NCBI RefSeq assembly: GCF_000474275.2
Contig: NZ_ATAE01000003.1
Location: 1 to 64,000, forward strand
Direction: 5' to 3'
DNA: 64,000 nucleotides
Source of the DNA: Alkalihalophilus marmarensis DSM 21297
GTDB taxonomy: Bacteria > Bacillota > Bacilli > Bacillales > Bacillaceae_D
The notes under the pieces are model-generated. The model saw only the letters and a list, made by a program, of their open reading frames with translations, was not told where the DNA came from and ran no database searches. The position numbers were made by a program, and so were the translations under genes. Positions 8,365 to 16,939 of the stretch are shown piece after piece. How positions within the stretch are numbered: the stretch's first letter is position 1; each line of letters starts with the position of its first letter.

Positions 8365-9237
8365 ATGATTTCGTTACAAGACATATACAAGAAGGTAGAT
8401 AAAAGCTTTGAACTAGGCCCTATATCTTGCCAAATTGAACCGGGCAGTATTGTAGCACTCGTTGGAAATAACGGGGCTGGAAAGTCCACATTATTTCAAA
8501 CCATGATGGAATTAGTGAAAAAAGAGTCTGGGGAAATTGACTATCATTTTGGGACAAATCGTGAAAACGGATGGAAACAGGCTTTTGCTTATGTCCCGCA
8601 AACACCGCTGATGTATCAGGGGTTTACAATAGCCCAATTAGCAGATTTCTTTGAAATGAGCTATCCGGGTTGGAATCGACAAGAGTTTCAAAGACTTGCC
8701 ACACTTTTTGAATTACCTCATAAAAAGCTGATCGAAAAACTTTCAGGGGGGATGCAGAAAAAAGCGATGTTTTCTTTAACATTAGCAAGAGAATCAAAGG
8801 TTTTACTCTTAGATGAGCCGTTAGCTGGAGTTGATTTTGAAGGCCAGGAGCAAATGAGAGATGAAATGGTTCGATATATGGAAAGGGCAGTGGATCAAAC
8901 GATTCTGTTATCGACTCACTCAGCTGATGAAATTAGAACACTCGCAGACTATATTTTGTTAATGAAAGATGGACATCTTCTCAATCAGTATGAAAAAGAC
9001 AGCCTGATCGCATCTTGGAGCCGTATTTGGGTGGAGGGAGATACATCTGTCCTTAAAAATCTCAAAGGCATGGTTTCAGCTAGCAAGCAGGGTTCATTAG
9101 TTGAATGCGTGACGTCCAATGCGTTTGAGGTTGAACAAGAATTGAAGAAAATGGGTGCTACAGTCACATCTGTTCAGCCACTAGAGTTAAGAGAAATCTT
9201 GCGCATTATCTTAAAAGAAGAAACGAAATCAGCATAA
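8365..9237 (+). CDS. ABC transporter ATP-binding protein
   Basis: A 290-residue ATPase: Walker A GNNGAGKST at 34-42, signature LSGGMQKKA near 130, Walker B LLLDEPLAGVD, switch His in LLSTHSADE. The final 75 residues form an accessory domain like that of YtrB/CcmA-type exporters. ATG 8365 follows GGGAGG. It ends the operon with the GntR regulator and the membrane protein. The exported substrate is unknown; antimicrobial peptides or lipid-linked compounds are usual for this arrangement. Confidence 0.92.
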   Translation: MISLQDIYKKVDKSFELGPISCQIEPGSIVALVGNNGAGKSTLFQTMMELVKKESGEIDYHFGTNRENGWKQAFAYVPQTPLMYQGFTIAQLADFFEMSYPGWNRQEFQRLATLFELPHKKLIEKLSGGMQKKAMFSLTLARESKVLLLDEPLAGVDFEGQEQMRDEMVRYMERAVDQTILLSTHSADEIRTLADYILLMKDGHLLNQYEKDSLIASWSRIWVEGDTSVLKNLKGMVSASKQGSLVECVTSNAFEVEQELKKMGATVTSVQPLELREILRIILKEETKSA

Positions 9238-9303
9238 GAACGTATAACATAAGAACCTATAAAACTAGTGTGAACAAGAAAATAAAGGAAAGGCGGGAGT
9301 GAG

Positions 9304-10203
9304 ATGACGCTTAAAATTAATAACATTACCAAACGCTTTGGTCAATCTGTGGCGGTTGATCAGCTGTCACTAGAAATTCCTAGCGGAGAAATGTTTGGAA
9401 TGCTTGGAGCCAATGGGGCGGGAAAAACAACCACCTTTCGAATGATGCTTGGTCTCCTAGAACCGACTGAGGGGGAAATGACTTGGAAAGGGGAGAAGAT
9501 TGATTATTCTCGGACAAATGTCATTGGGTATTTACCGGAAGAGCGAGGATTATATCCAAAACTTAAAGTAAGAGACCAGCTTATCTACTTAGGGCGCTTA
9601 AAAGGGATGCATAAAAAAGACATTATCACAGAAATGCAAATGTGGCTTGAACGATTTAAAGTGACGGATTATGAAACAAAACGCATTGAAGAATTATCAA
9701 AGGGAAACCAGCAAAAAATTCAGTTTATCGCATCCGTCATCCACAGGCCTGAGCTGCTTATATTAGATGAACCTTTTAGCGGACTTGACCCAGTTAATGC
9801 TGAATTACTAAAAGAAGCTGTAATCGATCTGAAAAAGAAAGGCACGACCATTGTCTTTTCCAGCCATAGAATGGACCACGTAGAAGAACTGTGCGAGCAT
9901 TTATGTATTCTCCGTCATGGCACACCAGTGGTTAAAGGGGAGCTTCGTGAGATTAAGCGCAGCTTCAGAAATAAATTTATTGTAATCGAAGGTGAAAGGT
10001 CGTTTGAGACGCTTAAAAACCTCCCTGGCGTTAAGAAGTTTCAGCAAAAGCAGGGCGGCGTGCGTTTACAGGTGGAAGATGAAGAAGTGGCAAAAGTCAT
10101 TTTTGCAGAAGTGGCAAAGTCCGGATATGTGAGGCGGTTTGAAGTAGAAGAGCCAAGCCTTCAAGATATATTTATCGAGAAAGTAGGGACTGCATATGCG
10201 TAA
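9304..10203 (+). CDS. yhaQ: ABC exporter ATPase, NatA/YhaQ-like
   Basis: A 299-residue ATPase: Walker A GANGAGKTT at 35-43, signature LSKGNQQKI, Walker B LLILDEPFSGLDP, and a DUF4162-like C-terminal domain. The next gene encodes a NatB-type permease and overlaps it by 8 nt, so the two are translated together. NatAB exports Na+ in B. subtilis, and yhaQ-yhaP is the pair at the equivalent map place. A role in sodium extrusion fits an alkaliphile but is inferred. Confidence 0.88.
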   Translation: MTLKINNITKRFGQSVAVDQLSLEIPSGEMFGMLGANGAGKTTTFRMMLGLLEPTEGEMTWKGEKIDYSRTNVIGYLPEERGLYPKLKVRDQLIYLGRLKGMHKKDIITEMQMWLERFKVTDYETKRIEELSKGNQQKIQFIASVIHRPELLILDEPFSGLDPVNAELLKEAVIDLKKKGTTIVFSSHRMDHVEELCEHLCILRHGTPVVKGELREIKRSFRNKFIVIEGERSFETLKNLPGVKKFQQKQGGVRLQVEDEEVAKVIFAEVAKSGYVRRFEVEEPSLQDIFIEKVGTAYA

Positions 10204-11458
10204 TTTTGGAATCATTCTAGCTCATACTTACAAAAACCGTCTCATGTCTAAAGCCTTCCTCATTTCGACTGCCATTACTCTGGCCTTTATGCTTGTTCTT
10301 ACAAATATGGATCGTATTTTTATGATGTTTGAAGAAGATGCAGAGAGCCGCGCAGTAGAAGTTGCTCTTGTAGAAGAAGGCAGTGAGCTGTATGAACCTT
10401 TAAATGAACAGCTTATGCAGCATGAAGACCGCATCCAGCTTACTAGAACTTCATTAAATGAAGAAGAAGCGTTAGAAGCTGTGTCAAGTGGTGAATTTGG
10501 TGCAGCCCTTGTAGTTAATAGAGATAGCGCTGGTGACATTCAAGCAACGTATTATTCTGACTCTCTAACGCAGCAATTTACACCGATCCAGCTGCAAAAT
10601 GCTCTGCAGCATATTAAAGAAACAGAAGCAACACAAGAACTGGGACTTAGCGGTGAAGTGTTAGCAGATATTTACTCACCGATCACATTTGAAACATCAA
10701 CAGTGAGTGATACGGCGCGAACAGAAAGTGAATTAAACCAAGCAAGGTCGATTGTATATGTGCTTCTGTTCGTCATTTATTTTTCTGTATTAATCTTTGG
10801 AAATATGATTGCAACTGAAATAGCTACAGAAAAGTCTTCGCGTGTTATGGAGATTCTTGTTTCTAGTGCCTCGCCAGTCGCACAGATGTTTGGAAAAATA
10901 GTGGGGATAGGATTACTAGCATTAACGCAATACGGGTTGATCTTTCTAGTTGTCATTCTTAGTTCATTAGCAGGGGCCGAGCAGGCTGAAGGCGGTCTTT
11001 CGATGCTTCAAGCGCTGTTTTCAGAGGATATTCCACTAGATTTAATTGGATTTGCTGTTTTGTTTTTCGTATTAGGCTATTTGCTGTATGCGACTCTTGC
11101 GGCTACTCTAGGCTCCTTAGTCAGTCGTATTGAAGATGTCAATCAAGTTATCGGTCCAATGAATCTGCTTGTGATCGTAGCATTTTTCATAGCTATGTTT
11201 GGCTTAAATGCACCTGAGTCAAGTTTTATCACAATTACTTCCTTTATCCCGTTTTTTAGTCCAATGATTATGTTCTTACGTGTCGGGATGCTTTCCATAC
11301 CCCTATGGGAGCTATTATTATCAATCGGCCTTCTTCTGGCATCGATTGGACTTTTAGCGACAATTGGAGCAAGAATCTTCAAAGGCGGCGTATTATTATA
11401 CGGAAAGAGCTCAGCATTAAAGGATATTGGCCGTGCTCTTAGAATGACAAGAAAATAA
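10196..11458 (+). CDS. yhaP: ABC-2 permease, NatB/YhaP-like
   Basis: A 420-residue permease. One transmembrane segment near 20-37 is followed by a large external domain (about 45-175), then five or six more segments (from about 180), the ABC-2 layout of NatB. The stretch MIATEIATEKSSRVMEILVSS after the second helix is the usual cytoplasmic loop contacting the ATPase. It overlaps the ATPase gene by 8 nt. The substrate may be Na+ or a small cationic compound. Confidence 0.88.
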   Translation: MRNFGIILAHTYKNRLMSKAFLISTAITLAFMLVLTNMDRIFMMFEEDAESRAVEVALVEEGSELYEPLNEQLMQHEDRIQLTRTSLNEEEALEAVSSGEFGAALVVNRDSAGDIQATYYSDSLTQQFTPIQLQNALQHIKETEATQELGLSGEVLADIYSPITFETSTVSDTARTESELNQARSIVYVLLFVIYFSVLIFGNMIATEIATEKSSRVMEILVSSASPVAQMFGKIVGIGLLALTQYGLIFLVVILSSLAGAEQAEGGLSMLQALFSEDIPLDLIGFAVLFFVLGYLLYATLAATLGSLVSRIEDVNQVIGPMNLLVIVAFFIAMFGLNAPESSFITITSFIPFFSPMIMFLRVGMLSIPLWELLLSIGLLLASIGLLATIGARIFKGGVLLYGKSSALKDIGRALRMTRK

Positions 11459-11564
11459 CGAAACAAGAGTAAGAATAATTAATGTACTGGAAATAAGAGT
11501 GGATTTGTATCTTAAGTATCTTATGATATGATGAGATTATTAAAAAGGAAAGGAGGGCGAATAG

Positions 11565-11831
11565 ATGATTGAATTTATAACAGATATGACGATGCTTTGG
11601 TTAAGTGTTGTTATGACAGTGCTTTTAGTTGCCGCTTTTGCGAGAGCGAGTGTGGCAGGAGTTTGGTTTACGTTTCATATGACAAGTAAAAAGCAGTTAA
11701 GCCAAACAGAAAATCAACCGTTAGTCATAGCTGCTCTCATTCGCCCTTCATCAAATCCGTATCGACCTAAGATACCATCTGTTTTTGATAAGGGCCAGTC
11801 TGATGATGAGCCGCACTCTCTTGTTGTTTAA
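11565..11831 (+). CDS. Small membrane ORF before yidC; possible MifM-like translational sensor
   Basis: An 88-codon gene with AAAGGAGGG before ATG 11565. Residues 8-38 are hydrophobic (one membrane segment) and the last 45 are polar, ending with VFDKGQSDDEPHS then LVV. It ends 33 nt before a YidC/OxaA gene. Its last codons form the left arm of a hairpin whose right arm runs into the yidC Shine-Dalgarno. In B. subtilis the gene before yidC2 (yqjG) is mifM: a single-span membrane peptide of similar size that stalls its ribosome when YidC activity is low, opening a hairpin and exposing the yidC2 RBS. Size, topology, order and hairpin all fit; identity is inference, since I could not align the two. 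Confidence 0.6.
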   Translation: MIEFITDMTMLWLSVVMTVLLVAAFARASVAGVWFTFHMTSKKQLSQTENQPLVIAALIRPSSNPYRPKIPSVFDKGQSDDEPHSLVV

Positions 11832-11857
11832 CTAAAATAGTTAAAACAACAAGGAGG
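11820..11857 (+). promoter_or_regulatory. Hairpin that can mask the yidC ribosome-binding site
   Basis: CTTGTTGTTTAACTA (11820-11834) pairs with TAGTTAAAACAACAAG (11838-11853) over 15 bp with one bulged A and an AAA loop. The right arm includes the first three bases of the yidC Shine-Dalgarno AAGGAGG (11851-11857); its GGAGG can pair further with CTCT by G-C and G-U pairs. There is no U tract, so it is not an ordinary terminator. The left arm includes the stop codon of the small ORF (11829-11831), so a ribosome paused there would open it. Confidence 0.65.
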
Positions 11858-11864
11858 AATAAAG

Positions 11865-12623
11865 TTGAAAAAAGTATTATGGATCTTAATAATCATCTTA
11901 ATGGTAGGTGCATTAGCAGGCTGTGGTGCGAACGGTCAGCCGATTACAGCAGAAACAGAAGGGATTTGGAATCACTTCTTTGTCTACCCGCTTTCTTGGG
12001 TTCTGATAAGTGTAGCAGACCTATTGAATGGAAGCTTTGGATTATCGATTATTGTTGTGACAATAGGAATCCGGCTATTCTTACTACCATTGATGATCAA
12101 GCAGCAAAAAAGCAGCCGTGCGATGCAGGCATTGCGTCCCGAGATGGAAGCTTTGCAGAAAAAGTACGGTCAAGGAACAAAGCGTGATCCAAAAGATCAG
12201 CAGAAAATGCAAAAAGAATTGATGGCTTTATATAAAGACAGCGGAGTCAATCCAATGGCTGGTTGTTTACCACTTTTTATTCAATTACCTGTAATGATGG
12301 CTTTTTATTTTGCGATCATGCGCACAGAAGTGATTGCTCTACATTCATTTTTATGGTTTGATCTTGGTTCACCAGATCCTTTATATATCTTACCTGTGGT
12401 AGCAGGTATTACCACGTTCCTCCAAGTGAAAATGACTTCATTTCAATTAAATGATCAAATGAAAGTGATTATTTATATTATGCCAGTCATGATTGTCGTA
12501 GCTGGAGTTACATTACCATCAGCTTTATCATTGTATTGGGTAGTGGGAAATCTATTTATGATTATCCAAACCTATTTTACGGTAGTAAGGTTTGAACAAT
12601 TGAAAACGGATATTTCTAAATGA
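11865..12623 (+). CDS. yidC: Membrane protein insertase YidC/OxaA (SpoIIIJ/YqjG family)
   Basis: A 252-residue lipoprotein insertase starting at TTG 11865, seven nt after AAGGAGG. A signal peptide ends at lipobox ALAGC (Cys 20). About five further membrane segments follow, with the conserved [18 protein letters not shown] loop (the groove Arg and a basic cytoplasmic region), then [20 protein letters not shown]. Gram-positive cells usually carry two such proteins. This one's upstream small ORF and RBS-masking hairpin resemble the inducible YidC2 of B. subtilis. It inserts membrane proteins with or without SecYEG. Confidence 0.93.
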   Translation: MKKVLWILIIILMVGALAGCGANGQPITAETEGIWNHFFVYPLSWVLISVADLLNGSFGLSIIVVTIGIRLFLLPLMIKQQKSSRAMQALRPEMEALQKKYGQGTKRDPKDQQKMQKELMALYKDSGVNPMAGCLPLFIQLPVMMAFYFAIMRTEVIALHSFLWFDLGSPDPLYILPVVAGITTFLQVKMTSFQLNDQMKVIIYIMPVMIVVAGVTLPSALSLYWVVGNLFMIIQTYFTVVRFEQLKTDISK

Positions 12624-12628
12624 TGTTT

Positions 12629-12666
12629 AAGAGGATGCCTTCAGATTATTGAGGGGGTCCTCTTTT
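12629..12666 (+). terminator. Terminator after yidC
   Basis: AAGAGGA pairs with TCCTCTT, with an inner CC/GG pair and a 14-nt loop, followed by TTG then TTT. Confidence 0.7.
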
Positions 12667-12731
12667 GTTTGTCGTGATATTCACCCACCACCTCATTCAT
12701 GCATAAAATGGGCAATGAAGGAGGAGATGAG

Positions 12732-13082
12732 ATGAATCAGGTGCAAGAAATGCAAGCATTGTGTCAGCAATACATGAATCAAGCAGTGCATACTCAAATG
12801 AATGGCCAGCCTGCATATAACGGTGTGATAGAGAATGTCGATAATGAATACCTTTACTTGCTCGTGCCGGTAGATGAATACGGGCAATATATGGATTTGT
12901 CAGATTTAATGGCAGATTATCAACAGAATCAAATGGTACGTTCTTATCAAGATCAGCGTTATCCATATTATGCATACAATCCTTATTACCAGCCTTATTT
13001 CTATCCATATTACCCTAGGCCAAGAGGGTGGAATCGTTTAATCCTTCCGTTAGCAGCCCTGACTGCGATCGCATTATTATAG
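12732..13082 (+). CDS. Sm-like N-domain, Tyr/Pro-rich membrane protein (paralogue 1)
   Basis: A 116-residue protein from ATG 12732, just after GGAGGAGATGAG. Residues 1-50 look like a small Sm-like beta fold: QAVHTQMNGQPAYNGVIENV then DNEYLYLLVPV. Residues 70-97 are Tyr/Pro-rich (YPYYAYNPYYQPYFYPYYPR), and residues 100-116 form a hydrophobic end that could anchor in a membrane. The protein encoded at 63132-63437 has the same three-part layout, so they are paralogues. Such proteins are common in Bacillaceae without a settled role; an envelope or spore role is only a guess. Confidence 0.75.
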   Translation: MNQVQEMQALCQQYMNQAVHTQMNGQPAYNGVIENVDNEYLYLLVPVDEYGQYMDLSDLMADYQQNQMVRSYQDQRYPYYAYNPYYQPYFYPYYPRPRGWNRLILPLAALTAIALL

Positions 13083-13098
13083 GTGACCTTTATATAAA

Positions 13099-13125
13099 AC
13101 GGGCTCGGTTTCGAGCCCATTTTTC
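13099..13125 (+). terminator. Terminator after the Tyr-rich protein gene
   Basis: GGGCTCG (13101-13107) pairs with CGAGCCC (13112-13118) around GTTT, followed by ATTTTT. Confidence 0.93.
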
Positions 13126-13464
13126 ATTTCAAAATATGGGTAAATTAATTGTGGGAAATCTAGTTATTTCATGTTATTTGTCATGATTAGATAGTCTCAA
13201 ATGCTAATTTGCGTGATAATAATAGTGGGAAACAAGTATTTTTACAGCAAAAGACATTATCTTTAGTTCCCCGGGAAATAATCGACGACATCTTCCTAAT
13301 TATGCAAGTTGTAAGGAATGATGTTTACCTTTATTTCCTGATGACCGTTTAAATTATGTGATTAGTGGAAAATGTACTAAAATAGGTGTAAAGTCAAATT
13401 AATCATATGAGTATTCATAACACTTGATTAATTTGTCCGTATAGACAAGAAGGAGGATGCGGGA
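13126..13464. other. AT-rich intergenic region before cssRS
   Basis: About 340 nt without a gene. It should hold the cssRS promoter; I find no clear -35/-10 pair with good spacing and no RNA structure. The last part contains AAGGAGGA, the cssR ribosome-binding site. Confidence 0.5.
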
Positions 13465-14148
13465 ATGGGACAATATCTCGTTTATCTCGTTGAGGATGAA
13501 CAAAATTTATCAGAAGTATTAAAGGCCTATCTTGAGAAAGAAGGTTGGGAAGTACGTGTATTTAATGACGGAGATGCTGCTCGTGATGCAATTGAAGACA
13601 AGCCTCATTTATGGATTCTAGATATTATGCTGCCTGGAACAGACGGGTATCAACTATTAAAAGGCATTAAAGAAAATGGAGATACACCTGTTATCTTTAT
13701 TTCAGCGCGTGACCAAGACTTAGATCGTGTCTTAGGTCTAGAAATGGGAAGTGATGATTACTTAGCGAAGCCATTCTTGCCGCAAGAACTGATCATCCGC
13801 GCTAAAAAGCTAATAAATCGTGTTTATGGCTCGGCTTCTCAAGACCAGAAGAAAATTGAACTTAATCAATACCTTATTGATCCTGTGGGTCGTACGGTTG
13901 TCGATTCAGAAGTGAGCGAAGAAGAGATTGTTGATTTAACAACAAAAGAAATGGACCTAATCTTGCTTCTAACAGGTGAAATTGGTAAAGCATTTTCACG
14001 CGAGAAGATTATTGAACATGTATGGGGTGAGAATTACTTCGGCTCTGAACGTGCTGTCGATGATGTCGTACGTCGTGTGCGTAAGAAGATGCCGCGTATT
14101 CATTTAGAAACGTTATATGGATACGGATATAGGGTTCTTTCTTCATGA
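13465..14148 (+). CDS. cssR: Response regulator CssR (secretion stress)
   Basis: A 227-residue OmpR-type regulator. The receiver domain has acidic pair E10-D11, phospho-acceptor Asp 53 (LWILDIMLPGTDGY), Thr/Ser in FISARD and the Lys in AKPF. The C-terminal winged helix ends VWGENYFGSERAVDDVVRRV and LETLYGYGYRVLSS. PHLWILDIMLP and VIFISARDQDLDRVLG are close to B. subtilis CssR as I recall it. CssR~P activates htrA-type proteases when misfolded secreted proteins build up. The sensor gene overlaps by 4 nt (ATGA). No htrA is adjacent. Confidence 0.9.
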   Translation: MGQYLVYLVEDEQNLSEVLKAYLEKEGWEVRVFNDGDAARDAIEDKPHLWILDIMLPGTDGYQLLKGIKENGDTPVIFISARDQDLDRVLGLEMGSDDYLAKPFLPQELIIRAKKLINRVYGSASQDQKKIELNQYLIDPVGRTVVDSEVSEEEIVDLTTKEMDLILLLTGEIGKAFSREKIIEHVWGENYFGSERAVDDVVRRVRKKMPRIHLETLYGYGYRVLSS

Positions 14149-15542
14149 TCAAAGTGAACTTAGCCAAGCGAATCTGGCTTGCTTTTATTTCACTCATTGT
14201 TTTAGTTGCATTATCAATTATTATTATTTACCCAATCTCGATTAAAGGGACACTTACTGAAGAAACGTACCGATTAATTGAGACGGCACAAACAAGATAT
14301 GCATATCCTTTGCTTGACTTAATCGACCCAAGAGATGAAGCCGGCGACTTTATGGACCGCCGAGAAGCAGGAGATATCGGTCATTTCTTTATACATGATA
14401 CGGTTGGACGAGCCCCTGTCGGTGATTCGTTCCCTCCTCCTGATATTTTACTTGAGATGGCACAGAATGCGTACAAGCAGGAGGCAAACCGTGGGCGTTA
14501 TGAAATTCAGTACGGTGAAGCCACGGTATTCTATGTCATTTCTAAAGCCCAGGTTCAAGGCACTCCAGGATTTCATATTTCCTATATGTGGGATACGTAT
14601 CGTGATCAAATGGTAAATAGATTATGGGAGAGGCTATTATATCTTTTACTGCTAACAAGTGGTCTGAGTCTATTACCTGCGATATGGCTGAAGCATTACT
14701 TACGCCAGCCACTGATTGTGCTTGGGAATCATCTAGAACAAATAGCGAACCGTGATTGGCAGGAGCCTCTTAAATGGGACGGGGATGAAGATTTTCAACG
14801 TCTTTCTGACCAATTTGAGAAGATGAGGCAGAATTTAAACAGTTATGATAGAGCGCAGAAAACATTTATCCAGCATGCTTCACATGAGTTGAAAACTCCA
14901 ATTATGGTCATTAAAAGTTATGCACAATCTGTTAAAGATGGTATCCTGCCTAAAGATAATATGGAACAGACAATGAATGTGATTATTGAAGAAGCAAACC
15001 GAATGGAGCGACGTGTTGTAGACATGCTTTACTACACGAAGCTTGACTCGTTAAAAGAAGAGACACCAAAACATGAAGAGATCATTTTTGGATCACTTGC
15101 TTTCCAAATTGAAGAACGATTCCGCGTGCAGCGAGAGGATGTTAAGATCAAAGTCATTGGTCCTGAGACTAAGATTTATGGTGATATTGAGCAATTGGAA
15201 GTGCTTTTAGAGAATTTGGTTGAAAATGCTCTTCGCTACGCTGTTGATACGATTTGGATTACAGCTAAAGAATTAGATGATCATGTAGAAGTGAGTGTTG
15301 AGAACAACGGAGAGGCGATTCCTGAGGCCGACATGCCGCAGATCTTTAATCCTTTCTATAAAGGAAATAAAGGGAAGTTTGGGCTTGGTCTTGCTATTGT
15401 GAAAAGGATCGCTGAGCTTCACGGGGGACAGCCTAAGATTGAAAATAGTGAGGTTGGTGTGAAGTTTATTATAGTGTTTCCGAAGCCTTATAAAAAACCA
15501 AAAGACCAGCCAAAATCAAAGAAAAAGGAGAAGAAGTCGTAG
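14145..15542 (+). CDS. cssS: Sensor histidine kinase CssS
   Basis: A 465-residue kinase. A transmembrane segment at about 12-32 and a second near 160-180 enclose an extracellular sensor region of roughly 130 residues. Then come a HAMP-like linker, the phospho-acceptor motif HASHELKTPIM, and the ATP-binding boxes ENLVENALRYA (N), GLGLAIVKRIAELHGG (G). The end is very Lys-rich. It partners CssR and senses misfolded exported proteins at the membrane surface. Confidence 0.9.
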   Translation: MIKVNLAKRIWLAFISLIVLVALSIIIIYPISIKGTLTEETYRLIETAQTRYAYPLLDLIDPRDEAGDFMDRREAGDIGHFFIHDTVGRAPVGDSFPPPDILLEMAQNAYKQEANRGRYEIQYGEATVFYVISKAQVQGTPGFHISYMWDTYRDQMVNRLWERLLYLLLLTSGLSLLPAIWLKHYLRQPLIVLGNHLEQIANRDWQEPLKWDGDEDFQRLSDQFEKMRQNLNSYDRAQKTFIQHASHELKTPIMVIKSYAQSVKDGILPKDNMEQTMNVIIEEANRMERRVVDMLYYTKLDSLKEETPKHEEIIFGSLAFQIEERFRVQREDVKIKVIGPETKIYGDIEQLEVLLENLVENALRYAVDTIWITAKELDDHVEVSVENNGEAIPEADMPQIFNPFYKGNKGKFGLGLAIVKRIAELHGGQPKIENSEVGVKFIIVFPKPYKKPKDQPKSKKKEKKS

Positions 15543-15562
15543 ATTGACGCTTCTTCTTTTTC
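15522..15562 (+). terminator. Terminator after cssS
   Basis: AAAAAGGAGAAGAAG pairs with CTTCTTC-TTTTT around the stop codon and a short loop; it overlaps the last codons of cssS. Confidence 0.75.
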
Positions 15563-15615
15563 CATTTATTCTTATTTCGTTACATTAATTTTTAGTTGTA
15601 GAGAAGGTTACGAAC

Positions 15616-16812
15616 ATGAAAAATAAAGAATTTAAATCTTTATTCATGCTTATGATTAATATGTTTGTGGTCATGATGGGGATTGGATTAGTTATTCCTA
15701 TTTTGCCCTATTATGTAGAAGCATTTGGGGCATCGAGCTTTGAATTAGGCTTACTCATTGCTATTTATTCGTTTATGCAGTTTTTATTGGCGCCTTTTTG
15801 GGGAAGGATGTCAGATAAATTTGGGAGAAAACCTTTAATTGCAATTGGTATGTTTGGTTTTGCTGGGGCAGAATTTATTTTCGCCTTTGCAACGGAGCTG
15901 TGGATGCTTTTTCTTTCACGCATACTTGCAGGTTCCTTTGGTTCGGCTGTTATGCCATCAGCAATGGCTTATGTCTCAGACCGGACCTCGCCAGAAAAAC
16001 GCGGTCATGGAATGGGAATGCTTGGTGCAGCGATGGCCCTTGGAATTGTAGTCGGTCCCGGTGTTGGGGGTTGGCTGGCTGAAGTAAGCCTGTCTTTACC
16101 GTTTCTTTTTGCAGGAATAGCAGCCACTCTTGCGGGGATCTTTTCCTTATTTCTATTGCCGGAATCATTATCAAAGGAAAAGCGAATGGAACTCGAAGCT
16201 TCTGCTGACCGCAGCAATCAATTTTCCCAAATGTGGCATGCACTTAAAAGTCCAGTTGGATTCCTATTAATCCTTGTCTTTGGCTTAAGTTTTGGTTTGG
16301 CAAACTTTCAAACTATATTCGGTATGTATGCACTGCATCAGTTTGACTACTCACCTTCTCAAGTAGGTTTTATTATGGTATTAGTTGGCGTAATAGGGGC
16401 GGTTGCTCAGGGAGGTCTTGTAGGAAGGCTTACCGTAAGGTTCGGAGATGAACGAGTGGTGTTAGGCGCACTGCTTCTAAGCGGGATCGGCTTTGTTGTA
16501 ATGATGCTTGCATTTGACTTTGTGACCGTTATTTTCACAACCTGCTTATTCTTTTTAGGTAACTCTATTTTAAGGCCTTCTGTAAACACAATGATTTCAA
16601 AGCTTGCAGGAGATCGTCAAGGAATGATAATGGGGTTGAATAACTCTTTTCTAAGCCTAGGAAACGTTGCCGGGGCTCTGCTTGCAGGATTAATGTTTGA
16701 ATGGAATATGTATTTGCCGTACAGCATAGGAGCTCTAACAATGTTTGTTGGTTTCTTTGCTACGGTTTCATGGCTTTCTAGAAGAAAAGAAACAATAAAA
16801 TCTACTGCCTAA
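15616..16812 (+). CDS. MFS drug/antiporter, NorA/TetA(L)-like
   Basis: A 398-residue transporter with 12 predicted membrane segments. The motif A loop between TM2 and TM3 is GRMSDKFGRKPLI, and the antiporter motif C in TM5 reads ALGIVVGPGVGGWLAE. Both mark DHA1-type drug:H+ antiporters. ATG 15616 has a modest RBS (GAAGG, 8 nt away). It stands alone between two terminators. The substrate is unknown. Confidence 0.88.
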   Translation: MKNKEFKSLFMLMINMFVVMMGIGLVIPILPYYVEAFGASSFELGLLIAIYSFMQFLLAPFWGRMSDKFGRKPLIAIGMFGFAGAEFIFAFATELWMLFLSRILAGSFGSAVMPSAMAYVSDRTSPEKRGHGMGMLGAAMALGIVVGPGVGGWLAEVSLSLPFLFAGIAATLAGIFSLFLLPESLSKEKRMELEASADRSNQFSQMWHALKSPVGFLLILVFGLSFGLANFQTIFGMYALHQFDYSPSQVGFIMVLVGVIGAVAQGGLVGRLTVRFGDERVVLGALLLSGIGFVVMMLAFDFVTVIFTTCLFFLGNSILRPSVNTMISKLAGDRQGMIMGLNNSFLSLGNVAGALLAGLMFEWNMYLPYSIGALTMFVGFFATVSWLSRRKETIKSTA

Positions 16813-16817
16813 ATAGT

Positions 16818-16848
16818 AAGAGCCCTTTTGGTGGAAGGGCTTTTTTCG
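16818..16848 (+). terminator. Terminator after the MFS gene
   Basis: AAGAGCCCTT pairs with AAGGGCTT around TTGGTGG, followed by T6. Confidence 0.88.
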
Positions 16849-16939
16849 TTTAGGAAGGTCTAAATTATGCTATACTTGAGAAGATGAAGCACAAAAAAGC
16901 AGATGATAAAAATAGATTTAGTAAAATGAGGTGAAACGG

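Noticed and set aside
12629-12666. Hairpin after yidC considered as an attenuator of the next gene
   Set aside because: It stands directly after the stop codon with a T-run, and the following gene has its own RBS; a plain terminator is enough.
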